DNA from: Pirellula sp.
GTDB lineage: Bacteria; Planctomycetota; Planctomycetia; Pirellulales; Pirellulaceae
Length of the DNA stretch: 49,108 nucleotides
Reading direction: 5' to 3'
NCBI GenBank assembly: GCA_021299695.1
Contig: JAJTEK010000009.1
Coordinates: 1 to 49,108, forward strand
The translations under genes and the position numbers were made by a program. Below the pieces are notes generated by a model. The model was not told where the DNA came from, made no database searches, and worked only from the letters and a program-made list of their open reading frames with translations. Of the stretch, positions 16,741 through 25,178 are shown piece by piece (position 1 is the first letter of the stretch; the number at the start of each line of letters is the position of its first letter).

Positions 16741-18006
16741 ATGTTAAAAAGTATATCGCTCAAGGGTAAATCGCAGAACACCGCAACGTTCTGTATTTGG
16801 AGTTCTCGATGGGTAAGCTCCTCGGTGATCGCTCCTGCGATTGCTTCCGCGATCGCCTGGTTTGGTTTAGGTCTGCAGATCGATCCTCACATCGGCCAAG
16901 CGATCGCGAGCCCTGTGGCTACTGTGGCTACTGTGGCTACTGTGGCTACTGTGGCTACTGTGGCTACTGGGGCTACTGGGGCTATCGACTTGGATCCGCA
17001 AGAGAAAGCCGACCCGACAGCCGCCCCGAAAACCTACCGCGAGTTCAGCGCCAGGGCCAGCGTTGTCGATCCTCGCGCCAAGGCCTATCCGCAGATCGAC
17101 TTCCATCTAGAAAAGGATGGCAAGCCGGTCGATCTAGGACATGCTTGCCGTCGACCTAGTGTGCCGATGCGGGGCAAGTTGGTCGTTTGGTTCATGGGGC
17201 ATAGCCCAGAGCTATTTCATTTTTTGGCCGACGAGGGATTCCATGTCCTACGAGTCCATTACGCCAATGGATGGTTCAATCGCTTTGGCAAAGAGCCACC
17301 TCCTGAGGATCGCTACACGCTCGGTAAAATCAGGCTCGAGGCCGCCACTGGCGAAGACTTCAGCGAGCTCGTCTCGATCGATCGGCCCGACGGGCTTGCC
17401 GAAAGGGTAGGGCAGTTCTTGGGTTGGCTCGAGCAGCAGGACCCCGAGGGTCATTGGGGCGACTACCTGCAACGCGACTCGAAGAATTCCAAACAAGTCC
17501 TCTGGGACCGAGTCATCCTCTCGGGGGCTTCCCACGGGGCGACGACCTCGGCGCGATTCGCCCTGCATCAGAAAGTCGACCGAGTGGTCATGTTCTGCGG
17601 ACCAAGGGATCAGTACGAGTTGTGGCAGGGCCTCCCCTCGGCGACCCCTAAAGAGCGTTTTTTCGGCTTCTCCCATGTGCTCGATACCGGCTGGTCAGGG
17701 GATCACTATTGCCGAAGCTGGGAATTGCTAGGATTGCAAGCCTATGGTCCGATCGTCGACGTCGACAAGCAGCAGCCTCCCTACGGCCACACCCGACGGC
17801 TCATCACCGAAGCACAGGTCGGTGGCGATGAAAAACGGGCCCACAGTTGCGTCACCCCCGGGAAAGCCGCCGTACGGGATGCAGATGGGAATTATTTGCA
17901 CAAAGACGTATGGAGGTACCTTTTCACCCATCCGGTCGAAGCGATCGGCCAGCCGGTGGCTAGCGACCCGAGTTGCCAACGGGAATTGCAAGCTAAAACG
18001 AGGTAA
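16741..18006 (+). CDS. BPSS1187-like alpha/beta-hydrolase family protein, secreted or membrane-anchored
   Basis: A 421-residue protein with an N-terminal hydrophobic helix (about 29-48) that may be a signal peptide or anchor. A low-complexity VAT repeat and then the main domain follow. The nucleophile-elbow motif GASHG (S264) sits in VILSGASHGATTSARFALHQK, as in alpha/beta hydrolases. The opening part (GKLVVWFMGHSPELFHFLADEGFHVLRVHYAN) is the first strand and helix of that fold. The ending (AHSCVTPGKAA...WRYLFTHP) resembles the BPSS1187 family of planctomycetes. The start is uncertain because no good ribosome site precedes ATG 16741. Substrate unknown. Confidence 0.6.
   Translation: MLKSISLKGKSQNTATFCIWSSRWVSSSVIAPAIASAIAWFGLGLQIDPHIGQAIASPVATVATVATVATVATVATGATGAIDLDPQEKADPTAAPKTYREFSARASVVDPRAKAYPQIDFHLEKDGKPVDLGHACRRPSVPMRGKLVVWFMGHSPELFHFLADEGFHVLRVHYANGWFNRFGKEPPPEDRYTLGKIRLEAATGEDFSELVSIDRPDGLAERVGQFLGWLEQQDPEGHWGDYLQRDSKNSKQVLWDRVILSGASHGATTSARFALHQKVDRVVMFCGPRDQYELWQGLPSATPKERFFGFSHVLDTGWSGDHYCRSWELLGLQAYGPIVDVDKQQPPYGHTRRLITEAQVGGDEKRAHSCVTPGKAAVRDADGNYLHKDVWRYLFTHPVEAIGQPVASDPSCQRELQAKTR
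16915..16983 (+). repeat. 9-bp in-frame tandem repeat (VAT)n
   Basis: Six exact copies of GTGGCTACT (16915-16968) are followed by a GGGGCTACT variant and a partial unit. They encode Val-Ala-Thr repeats between the hydrophobic N-terminus and the folded domain of the hydrolase. Confidence 0.95.
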
Positions 18007-18103
18007 GTTCGAACCGAAACCGACGGATTGCGTACAATAGATCCACGTCGTTAACGTCATCGGCTTACGCCCCCAATCGCCACCGTTTAAGGAAAAACCT
18101 GCC

Positions 18104-18700
18104 ATGAAAATTTCGCACTGGATCGCACTGAGCCTGATTGCAAGCATCCCTGTCGCCGTCGGGTGCGATGCCCCGAAGACCGGTGGCTCAAAGTCCGGTT
18201 CGGCTGCCCACGACCACGATCACGCTGGGCACGATCACGCTGGGCACGATCACGCCGGACATGACCATGGGGACGCCAAGGGTGGAGATTCCAAAGCGGC
18301 CAAGAAGGACGATCATGCGGGGCACGACCATCCCGAGCACGGCCCCAACGGCGGTCATATCGCGCACTTCGATACCAACGCGACGACCCACTTCGAATGG
18401 GCCCATGACGAGGACGAGCAAACCCTGACGGTGTACTTCGAGGAACTCGTCAGCGGTGGCAACAAGATCGAGTCGGTCGAAGTCGTCGTAACTTCGAGTG
18501 GTCAGGAGAAAAAATTCAAGCTCGAGCCACTGGAAACGGCCAAGATCGCCGGCTCCATTTTTCGAATCAAGGACCAAGAGCTTTTGACTCTTGTCGGCGC
18601 GAGCGACAAAGATGAGAAGGGGGTCCAAGCTCGACTCGTTGCCAAAATCGACGGCAAGGAAGAAAAGCTTTTGCTCATCGACCATCACCATCACCACTAG
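18104..18700 (+). CDS. Histidine-rich lipoprotein with natural pentahistidine C-terminus
   Basis: A 198-residue protein starting MKISHWIALSLIASIPVAVGC. A signal peptide with a lipobox-like AVGC makes C21 the probable lipidated residue. Residues 36-58 form a His/Asp-rich GHDHA repeat (15-bp units), likely a metal-binding tether for Zn, Cu or Ni. The rest (about 75-190) is a beta-strand-rich domain of unknown family (HGGHIAHFDTNATTHFEWAHDEDEQTLTVYF). The chain ends in five consecutive histidines. A metal-handling periplasmic protein is inferred; there is no transporter beside it. AAGGA lies about 11 nt before ATG 18104, and a weak TACAAT (18033-18038) may be its -10. A strong terminator follows the stop. 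Confidence 0.75.
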   Translation: MKISHWIALSLIASIPVAVGCDAPKTGGSKSGSAAHDHDHAGHDHAGHDHAGHDHGDAKGGDSKAAKKDDHAGHDHPEHGPNGGHIAHFDTNATTHFEWAHDEDEQTLTVYFEELVSGGNKIESVEVVVTSSGQEKKFKLEPLETAKIAGSIFRIKDQELLTLVGASDKDEKGVQARLVAKIDGKEEKLLLIDHHHHH

Positions 18701-18715
18701 GACCGACGTCTCAGC

Positions 18716-20167
18716 GTGTTTGAACCGATCCAAAGAGAACTACCTCCGGGGGCAACTCCGGAGGTAGTTTTTTCTCAGCTCTCGAAATTGCCGGGTTGCA
18801 TCTGGCTCGACAGCGCGTTGCGCAACGACCCCCGAAGTCGCTTTAGTTTTCTGGCGGCCGATCCGGTCGACGTCTTCGCGATCGATGATCCTATCGCCGA
18901 TCCCCTCGCGACGATCGAGCGATGGCTCGATCACTATCGCGCGCCGACCGCAGGAACCGTGCCGTTCCAAGGCGGGATCGCTGGCATGTTGGCTTACGAG
19001 TTTGGGCGATGCTTTGAAAAGCTCCCGAACGCTTCCCACGATGAGTTCGGATTGCCGATTTGTTGGCTCGGGCTCTACGATGTCGTTTTCGCATGGGAGC
19101 ATGGCGAGTCTCCCGAGCAGGATCGCGGTTGGGTTTTCTCCCAAGGTTTCGGGACGTTGAGCCAATTGTCCATCTCTGACTCAGAGCGCAAGCAACGCGC
19201 AGAGAGTCGGCTCGAGTCCTTCCTCGATCGCATCGCAGGCCAGAGAATTCCAACCGAGTCGTTGGCTAAGACAACGAGCATCCATGCCATGGCTCATGGG
19301 CTCAGCGCCATGCAGTACGAAACGCGACTCGGCGGTGGATGGCTCGGTAACTTTGATAGCCCTCTGTACCGGCAGGCCGTCGAGAGGACGCGTCAGTACA
19401 TCCTGGCCGGTGATGTTTTCCAAGTCAATCTCTCGCAGCGTTTGCTCTGCCCCGAGCGCTGCGCTGCGAGCGAGCTGGTGCTTCGGTTGCGCAAAGTCAA
19501 CGCCGCTCCCTTTGCCGGTTATCTCGATCTGGGCGATTCTCAAATCGTCAGCGCATCGCCAGAGCGTTTCATTCAAGTGCGCGATCGATGGATCGAAACC
19601 AGACCGATCAAAGGCACACGGCGTCGGACGGGTGATAGCGAGCAAGACGCGAGACTGAAGGAGGAGCTGAGCCTCTCAGAGAAAGACCGCTCTGAGAATA
19701 TCATGATCGTCGATCTGCTCCGAAACGACCTGTCGCGAGTCTGCGAGATCGATTCGCTCTCGGTCGATCGACTCTGCGAAATCGAGACGTTTCCATTCTT
19801 GTTGCACATGGTCAGTTCGATCCGTGGACGGCTTCGCGAGTCGGTCGGAATCAGCCAGTTGATGGCCGCTATTTTTCCAGGCGGCAGCATCACCGGCGCA
19901 CCGAAAATCCGCGCTATGGAGATCATCGCCGAACTGGAGCCAACGGTTCGAGGACCCTACTGCGGGTCCTTGGGATACATCGCGACTAGCGGAGACATGG
20001 ATTGGAATATCATGATCCGAACCTTGACCTGCTCACGCGGGTGGTGGCAGTTTCAGGTCGGTGGGGGGATTGTCGCCGACAGCGTGCCCGAGCAAGAGGA
20101 AGAAGAAACCTGGACGAAAGCCGCAGGAATTGTCGCAGCCGTCCGGGACTCGCTACGGCATTCCTAA
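18716..20167 (+). CDS. pabB: Aminodeoxychorismate synthase component I
   Basis: A 483-residue chorismate-binding enzyme that makes 4-amino-4-deoxychorismate for folate. Motifs: PIKGTRRR, MIVDLLRNDLSRV and FPGGSITGAPKIRAMEII. The GSITGAPK form favours PabB over anthranilate synthase TrpE (usually GTLSGAPK). The N-terminus VVFSQLSKLPGCIWLDS aligns with the start of E. coli PabB (FYFSRLSHLPWAMLLHS), so the GTG start at 18716 and its codons are likely real even though they contain the terminator of the preceding gene. There is no good ribosome site. No pabA or pabC is in the window. Confidence 0.9.
   Translation: MFEPIQRELPPGATPEVVFSQLSKLPGCIWLDSALRNDPRSRFSFLAADPVDVFAIDDPIADPLATIERWLDHYRAPTAGTVPFQGGIAGMLAYEFGRCFEKLPNASHDEFGLPICWLGLYDVVFAWEHGESPEQDRGWVFSQGFGTLSQLSISDSERKQRAESRLESFLDRIAGQRIPTESLAKTTSIHAMAHGLSAMQYETRLGGGWLGNFDSPLYRQAVERTRQYILAGDVFQVNLSQRLLCPERCAASELVLRLRKVNAAPFAGYLDLGDSQIVSASPERFIQVRDRWIETRPIKGTRRRTGDSEQDARLKEELSLSEKDRSENIMIVDLLRNDLSRVCEIDSLSVDRLCEIETFPFLLHMVSSIRGRLRESVGISQLMAAIFPGGSITGAPKIRAMEIIAELEPTVRGPYCGSLGYIATSGDMDWNIMIRTLTCSRGWWQFQVGGGIVADSVPEQEEEETWTKAAGIVAAVRDSLRHS
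18738..18773 (+). terminator. Strong intrinsic terminator inside the 5' end of pabB
   Basis: A perfect 12-bp stem AACTACCTCCGG (18738-18749) / CCGGAGGTAGTT (18758-18769), with an 8-nt loop, runs into six T (18768-18773). It lies 38 nt after the lipoprotein stop codon and within codons 8-19 of pabB. It should terminate the lipoprotein mRNA and reduce readthrough into pabB. Confidence 0.85.
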
Positions 20168-20409
20168 CGCCGTCCTGCGCCTCAATCGCCCCCCCGAATC
20201 GCCCCCTTAAACCGACACACCGTAAACCCACCGATGGGGGGATTTTCCAATCTGTGGGGACTTGCGGGATTTATCTAGTAGACCCAAGGACGCTTGGCGA
20301 TTATCCTTTCCCCTCCTTCTCTCCTAGTCCTTCCTCCAATCGGTGCCGAGTATTCGATGAATATTCGCCAAGTTCTACCTAATCACGTTCTATTGCTCAT
20401 CGGTACACC

Positions 20410-20913
20410 ATGCCTGAACCCAAGCGCAAGGAAAGCAATCGCAGCGAAACCAAGTACAAAGGAATCACGCGAATCGACTACGAAGGGATCAGCACGCGGG
20501 GTTGGATGGTCCGCCTGACTCGGCAAGGAGAGCGCCAACAGCAGTTCTTCAACGATCGACAGTACGGCGGAAAAACCAAGTCGCTCCAAGCCGCCCGAGC
20601 TTGCTACAGCAAGCTGGTTAAAGCGGCTCCGAAAATCCAAACCGCCAAGGGACGTAAAACCCACCGCAACACGACGGGCAAGGTTGGAGTGCACGAGGTC
20701 AGGAACGTCGACTCGCGGTGGAAGAACGCCGAGTCCTATGCTTTTTGCGCCTCCTGGGTCGACTCCAAGGGAAAGCGTCGCAAGGTCAGCTTTGCTTGGA
20801 ATCGCTACGGGAAAAAACACGCTTGGAATCTCGCTTGCCTAGCCCGAGAGCACGAGATCAACGACCGAGAACGTGTGATCGAGCTCTACGGACCCAAGAA
20901 AATCAAACGTTGA
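20410..20913 (+). CDS. AP2-like DNA-binding domain protein
   Basis: A 167-residue basic protein with two AP2-like units. Unit one is residues 17-70: YKGITRIDYEGISTRGWMVR and then a Y-G-G-x-x-x-S-L-x-x-A helix. The second is about 88-150: GKVGVHEVRN..SYAFCASWVDSKGKRRKVSFAWNRYG with a KKHAWNLACLAREHE helix. AP2 domains bind DNA by a three-stranded sheet and are best known in plants and in bacterial or phage HNH endonucleases; here no nuclease is attached. The role is a probable DNA-binding regulator or nucleoid protein. The 242 bp upstream contain no other gene. Confidence 0.65.
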   Translation: MPEPKRKESNRSETKYKGITRIDYEGISTRGWMVRLTRQGERQQQFFNDRQYGGKTKSLQAARACYSKLVKAAPKIQTAKGRKTHRNTTGKVGVHEVRNVDSRWKNAESYAFCASWVDSKGKRRKVSFAWNRYGKKHAWNLACLAREHEINDRERVIELYGPKKIKR

Positions 20914-20932
20914 GCCCAAAGGTTGATTTAGC

Positions 20933-21397
20933 TCACAGATCGGTGATCATCGGAAAGTCTTTGGCCATCTCCGACGGGATCCTCATCGGTGTGCCCCGCT
21001 TGTAATCGATAAACGCCCACGTCGTGTGCGCCACGGCAAGAAGCGTCTGACGTTCGGGCGCCTCTGGATCGATGAAGCCTTGGGCGTCGGCAAGTGGGGG
21101 ATCGAACCTGACCATTCGGTATCGGCGGGTCGAGGTAACTTTCTTCATGTCAGCCACCCAGGTCATGATCAGTACTCGATCGCCTTCAAAAGCCGGTTGA
21201 AGGTATTCGATCTGGTGCAATCGTGCGACCCAGCCGGCACCGAGTTCCATGTACCGTTCGAGAGTCCAACCCAGTGCTGCCGAATGCGCATAGGCAGCAT
21301 TCTGCATCCACTGCACGTAGACGACGTTGTTGACATGCCCGAGCACGTCGATGTCCGCAGCCCGAACCTCGACGGCGTGTTCGAAGATCGATGTCAT
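20933..21397 (-). CDS. Acyl-CoA thioesterase (4HBT hot-dog family)
   Basis: A 154-residue hot-dog fold thioesterase. The start FEHAVEVRAADIDVLGHVNNVVYVQWMQNAAYAHS contains the D..GHVNN.VY..W catalytic block of 4-hydroxybenzoyl-CoA/YbgC-type thioesterases, which cleave acyl-CoA esters. The last of the five minus-strand genes that follow sdhC, it begins 9 bp after the oxidoreductase stop, with AGGGA before ATG 21397. Substrate unknown. Confidence 0.85.
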   Translation of the reverse strand: MTSIFEHAVEVRAADIDVLGHVNNVVYVQWMQNAAYAHSAALGWTLERYMELGAGWVARLHQIEYLQPAFEGDRVLIMTWVADMKKVTSTRRYRMVRFDPPLADAQGFIDPEAPERQTLLAVAHTTWAFIDYKRGTPMRIPSEMAKDFPMITDL

Positions 21398-21406
21398 TGC
21401 AGGTCC

Positions 21407-24199
21407 CTAATCCGTGCAGTCCTTGAGCAAATGGAAGAGACTTCTCCATGACTTTCCTGTTCCGGTCGCCAGGGACAACGAACAGGAGCGAGCATTGGTG
21501 TACCCTTCGCTGCACTGCGAGTTTTGCATCGCAGGCCCGACGTCTTTGGTCGCGCTTTGAACCAATCCAGGTAGCTCAAATCCTCGGTCACCACCCATCC
21601 CGCAGCACTTGCCTTCATGGGGTTGGATAACTTTCTCGGAGCAAGCCCCAGCGACCTTGAGCATCGAATCCCCCCAGCCGAACTTTTGATTCGAGCAAAC
21701 CGAATGGATTGCAACGACTCCCTTACGACGCTTGAGGGTCAGTTTGGGCAAGAGCGATTCGGCGAAAACCGAGGAATCGAGAATCTTGATCTTGTGCAGT
21801 TGCTCCTTGCGCACCGGGTCGAGGTCCGCAAGACCTTGGGTGATGAACGCGGTGCAGGAGCCCAAGTCCATGACAATCGGACGAGCGCCTCGATCGCTCC
21901 AGAGCCACATCGCATCGATCAGCTCGGATTGCTTGGCCAAAGCCGAGTCGGGGAATCCCTTGGAGGAAAACGCTTGTCCGCAACAGCGCCCAATGGCGTC
22001 TTTCGGGATGTGCAGGGCGACACCCGCACGATCCGCGACGCACACGAGTGCGGCCGACGTGCCGTGCATCATGCGTGACATGCAGGTGGGCCAGTAGACC
22101 AGATCGCATTCATCGAGCTTGGACAGCAAGGATTTGTCGATCGACTCGTTTTGCCCTTCGAGCCCTTGATGCCACTGAGGGAACCCGGAGAAGACCGACG
22201 AGAGCCCTTTGGTCAGACCCTGCATGGCTTTGGCACCCATGATCGAGGAGGCGGTGCGTCCGAGCATTAAGCTTGCGCCGACGGCTCGTTCGGCCAAGCC
22301 GAACGAGGAGGCCAATTGCGAGGCGATCTTTTTCGAGCCCGGTGTGTTGGTCTCTTTGCGGAGTTGTTTGATCAAATCTCCGGTGTTGATAGCCACCGGG
22401 CAGTCCAGCGCGCAGAGTCCGTCGGTCGCACAGGATTGCTTGCCTGCAAACTCGTAATCGATATCGAGTTGTTTGGCCAGCTCGGTGCGGCCTTGGGCGA
22501 TGAGTCGCTGTCGAGCCCGCCGCAGGACGATCCGCTGCCGAGGCGAGAGGGTATAGTCGCGGCTCGGGCACCTGGGCTCGCAAGCTCCGCATTCGACGCA
22601 CTTGTCGACGACGTCTTCGACGATCGGTAGATCCTTGATGTTCTCCAAGTGCAGCTTGGGCTTGGTCGTGAGAATCACATCAGGATTGAGAAGGCCGTCG
22701 GGATCGACGGCGTTCTTGAGCCGTCGCATCAGTTCGACCGCATGGGTTCCCCACTCGGTCTGAACAAAGGGGGCCATGTTCCGGCCGGTTCCATGTTCGG
22801 ATTTCAGCGCTCCGTCGAATCGATGGACGACCAAATCGACCATGTCATCGATCAGCCGAGCGTACTTGTCGGTGTCCTGAGGGCTGGCCATGGGCTGGGA
22901 GATCACGAAATGCAAGTTGCCATCTTTCGCATGCCCGAAGATGATTCCATTGGCGTATTGATGCTTGCGAAACATCTCCTGGAGTGCCAGGATCGCATCG
23001 GCCAGACGTGGAAGAGGGAAGGTGATGTCCTCGAGGATCGCCGCTTCGCCTCGTGCTCGCATGGCAGCGACGGCCGGATACATCCCTTTGCGCAGCTTCC
23101 ACAGATTGGCTTGTTCTTTTTTGTTCTGAGTAAAGGCGATCGGACTCAGGGGCTTGAGGTGGGGTTGGCAGCGGGTGCGGAAGTTTTCGAGCTTGTGCGC
23201 TAGGGCATCCTTATCGGCCGCTTGAAACTCGAAGAGCAATCCCATGAGCTTCTCGTGTTCGGAGAGTCTCAGGGGCAGTTCAGCCGGGGTGCCTTCGAGA
23301 TTGCGGATCGATTCGAGGCTGGCGCGATCCATGAACTCGACGGCGTCGGCTTGGATCCCGATCAATTCGGGGATGATATCGCAGGCGCTATGAGCGTCTG
23401 CGAAGAAGCCCAATGCGGTGGCTTTCTCAGGTAGATCCGGCAGGGTCTTGAGCACCGCTTGGCTGATGAAAGCCAGGGTCCCTTCGGCTCCGATCAGCAG
23501 GTGGCTGAGGATATCGAGGGGCTCTTGGTAATCGACAAACGCATTGAGCGAATATCCGACGGTGTTTTTCTGTTGGTACTTGAGCCGTATCTTGTCTAGC
23601 AATTCCGGATCGTCGAGGATCGCTTGGCGGATCGCTGTAAGTTCGGTGCAAAGGTGCGGCTTCTCGGTTCGAAATCGGGACGCTTCGTCCGCGCGGCTCG
23701 TATCCCAGAGGGACCCGTCGGGCAGGATAAACCGGATCGATTCGAGGGTATGGTAGGCGTTGTGGACCACACCGCAGCACATGCCGCTGGAGTTGTTCGA
23801 AAGCATGCCGCCGATCATGGCCGAGTTGATGCTCGACGGATCGGGACCGATCTTGCGCCCAAACGATTTTAAGTGCGCATTGACGAGTCCACCGATGGCG
23901 CCGGGTTGCACCCGGACCGATTGACCCGCATCGACCGGCTCGATCGAACGCCAGTGCCTGCCGATATCGACAAGCCAGCCATCGGTTACCGATTGGCCCG
24001 AGAGGCTGGTCCCGCCGGCACGAAAGCAAACGGGGATCCGTTTGATTTTCGAAGCCGCCAGGATGGCTTGGACTTCTTGCTCGTCTCTAGGCTGCAGAAT
24101 CGCTTGGGGGATCAGCAGGTACGGACCTGCGTCATTGGCAAAGGCATAGCGTTGCCATGCCTCGGTGAGTATGTCCGAACAGGGCCGATCGAGATTCAT
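21407..24199 (-). CDS. FAD- and Fe-S-binding oxidoreductase (D-lactate/glycolate dehydrogenase-like)
   Basis: A 930-residue fusion of a GlcD-type flavoprotein and a GlpC/GlcF-type iron-sulfur protein. Domains in order: the FAD_binding_4 domain (about 40-180, with CFRAGGTSLSGQSVTDGW), the FAD-linked oxidase C-terminal domain (about 240-510), two 4Fe-4S clusters (CVECGACEPRCPSRD near 535; CATDGLCALDCPV near 585) and a CCG domain with CCGQAF (near 736) and CCGMGGDRGF (near 863). Such proteins oxidise D-2-hydroxy acids and pass electrons to the quinone pool. The gene begins 6 bp after sdhB, so it is linked to succinate dehydrogenase. Substrate (D-lactate, glycolate or 2-hydroxyglutarate) cannot be fixed. 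Confidence 0.9.
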   Translation of the reverse strand: MNLDRPCSDILTEAWQRYAFANDAGPYLLIPQAILQPRDEQEVQAILAASKIKRIPVCFRAGGTSLSGQSVTDGWLVDIGRHWRSIEPVDAGQSVRVQPGAIGGLVNAHLKSFGRKIGPDPSSINSAMIGGMLSNNSSGMCCGVVHNAYHTLESIRFILPDGSLWDTSRADEASRFRTEKPHLCTELTAIRQAILDDPELLDKIRLKYQQKNTVGYSLNAFVDYQEPLDILSHLLIGAEGTLAFISQAVLKTLPDLPEKATALGFFADAHSACDIIPELIGIQADAVEFMDRASLESIRNLEGTPAELPLRLSEHEKLMGLLFEFQAADKDALAHKLENFRTRCQPHLKPLSPIAFTQNKKEQANLWKLRKGMYPAVAAMRARGEAAILEDITFPLPRLADAILALQEMFRKHQYANGIIFGHAKDGNLHFVISQPMASPQDTDKYARLIDDMVDLVVHRFDGALKSEHGTGRNMAPFVQTEWGTHAVELMRRLKNAVDPDGLLNPDVILTTKPKLHLENIKDLPIVEDVVDKCVECGACEPRCPSRDYTLSPRQRIVLRRARQRLIAQGRTELAKQLDIDYEFAGKQSCATDGLCALDCPVAINTGDLIKQLRKETNTPGSKKIASQLASSFGLAERAVGASLMLGRTASSIMGAKAMQGLTKGLSSVFSGFPQWHQGLEGQNESIDKSLLSKLDECDLVYWPTCMSRMMHGTSAALVCVADRAGVALHIPKDAIGRCCGQAFSSKGFPDSALAKQSELIDAMWLWSDRGARPIVMDLGSCTAFITQGLADLDPVRKEQLHKIKILDSSVFAESLLPKLTLKRRKGVVAIHSVCSNQKFGWGDSMLKVAGACSEKVIQPHEGKCCGMGGDRGFELPGLVQSATKDVGPAMQNSQCSEGYTNARSCSLSLATGTGKSWRSLFHLLKDCTD

Positions 24200-24205
24200 A
24201 AGGCT

Positions 24206-25066
24206 TTAGCGATCGAAGAGCTTTTTGATCGTATGAAGGGTCGCGGCGCGGCCAGCTCGGGCGATCGAGGTCGTCAGCGGAATTTCTTTTGGACACACCG
24301 CAACGCAGTTTTGGGCGTTGCCGCAAGCTTGGATCCCACCGGTTCCGGTGAGGGTCTCGAGCCGTTCTTTTTGGAGATTCTTGCCGACCGGATGCGAATT
24401 GAAGAGCATCGCTTGGGAGATCGCATGCGGGCCGATGAACTCGGCATCGTAGGCCTGCTTCTTGCGTGCATCAAAGGCCTCGTCGGTCTCTCCGGCGTGC
24501 CGGATGACCTCGACCTTGTTGAACTGAGGACAGGCTTCAAGGCAGCATCCGCAGCTCATGCACTGGCTGAGCGGATAGTTTTGCTCTTGGTCTTCCCGAG
24601 GGATGCGAGGTCCCGCACCCATGTCGAAGTAGCTGTCGACGGGCACCCAGGCTTGGACGCGTTTGAGAGAGTGGAACAGACGCGATCGGTCGATCATCAA
24701 GTCCCGAACCACCGGGAACTTGGTCATCGGCTGAAGCTGGATCTCTTCAGGGTTGTCTTCGAGGAGTCGGTCGACGAGTGCCGAGCAGCTTTGTCGAACG
24801 CGGCCGTTGATGACCATCGTGCACGATCCGCAGACTTCTTCGAGGCAACCGCAGTCCCAAGCGACCGGGGAGACTTTTTTGCCGTCGAACGTCGTTGCTT
24901 GTGCAGCGATCTTTTGCAGGACACTGATGACGTTCATGTCCGGTTCATAATCGACTTGGTGCCGTTCCCAATAGGGAGGGGTGCCTGGACCATCTTGGCG
25001 CAGGACTCGCACGTTGATCTTGGAAGGCCTTCTTGATGGGCTGACCTCTGGACCTGGGGCAATCAT
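24206..25066 (-). CDS. sdhB: Succinate dehydrogenase / fumarate reductase iron-sulfur subunit
   Basis: A 286-residue subunit carrying electrons from the flavoprotein to the membrane heme and quinone. The N-terminal 2Fe-2S domain has DCGCLEEVCGSCTMVINGRVRQSC-type spacing; the C-terminal domain has CMSCGCCLEACP and CGNAQNCVAVCPKEIP for the 4Fe-4S and 3Fe-4S centres. The sequence is of the Bacillus (type B) kind rather than the E. coli kind. AAAGG lies just upstream of the ATG at 25066. A 112-bp gap, containing a short GTGTAA repeat, separates it from sdhA. Confidence 0.95.
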   Translation of the reverse strand: MIAPGPEVSPSRRPSKINVRVLRQDGPGTPPYWERHQVDYEPDMNVISVLQKIAAQATTFDGKKVSPVAWDCGCLEEVCGSCTMVINGRVRQSCSALVDRLLEDNPEEIQLQPMTKFPVVRDLMIDRSRLFHSLKRVQAWVPVDSYFDMGAGPRIPREDQEQNYPLSQCMSCGCCLEACPQFNKVEVIRHAGETDEAFDARKKQAYDAEFIGPHAISQAMLFNSHPVGKNLQKERLETLTGTGGIQACGNAQNCVAVCPKEIPLTTSIARAGRAATLHTIKKLFDR

Positions 25067-25178
25067 GGTTTACCTTTCGAGGGCGATGGATGGATCGAGT
25101 ATGGTGATTGGATTGTGTAAATTGTGTAAGTTGATTTGACCGGATCGAAATAGGGCCGATGCCGGTGGGGTAGGGGGG

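Noticed and set aside
23873-25036. 387-codon frame opposite sdhB and the FAD/Fe-S oxidoreductase
   Set aside because: Both strongly recognisable genes are on the other strand; this frame crosses two of them.
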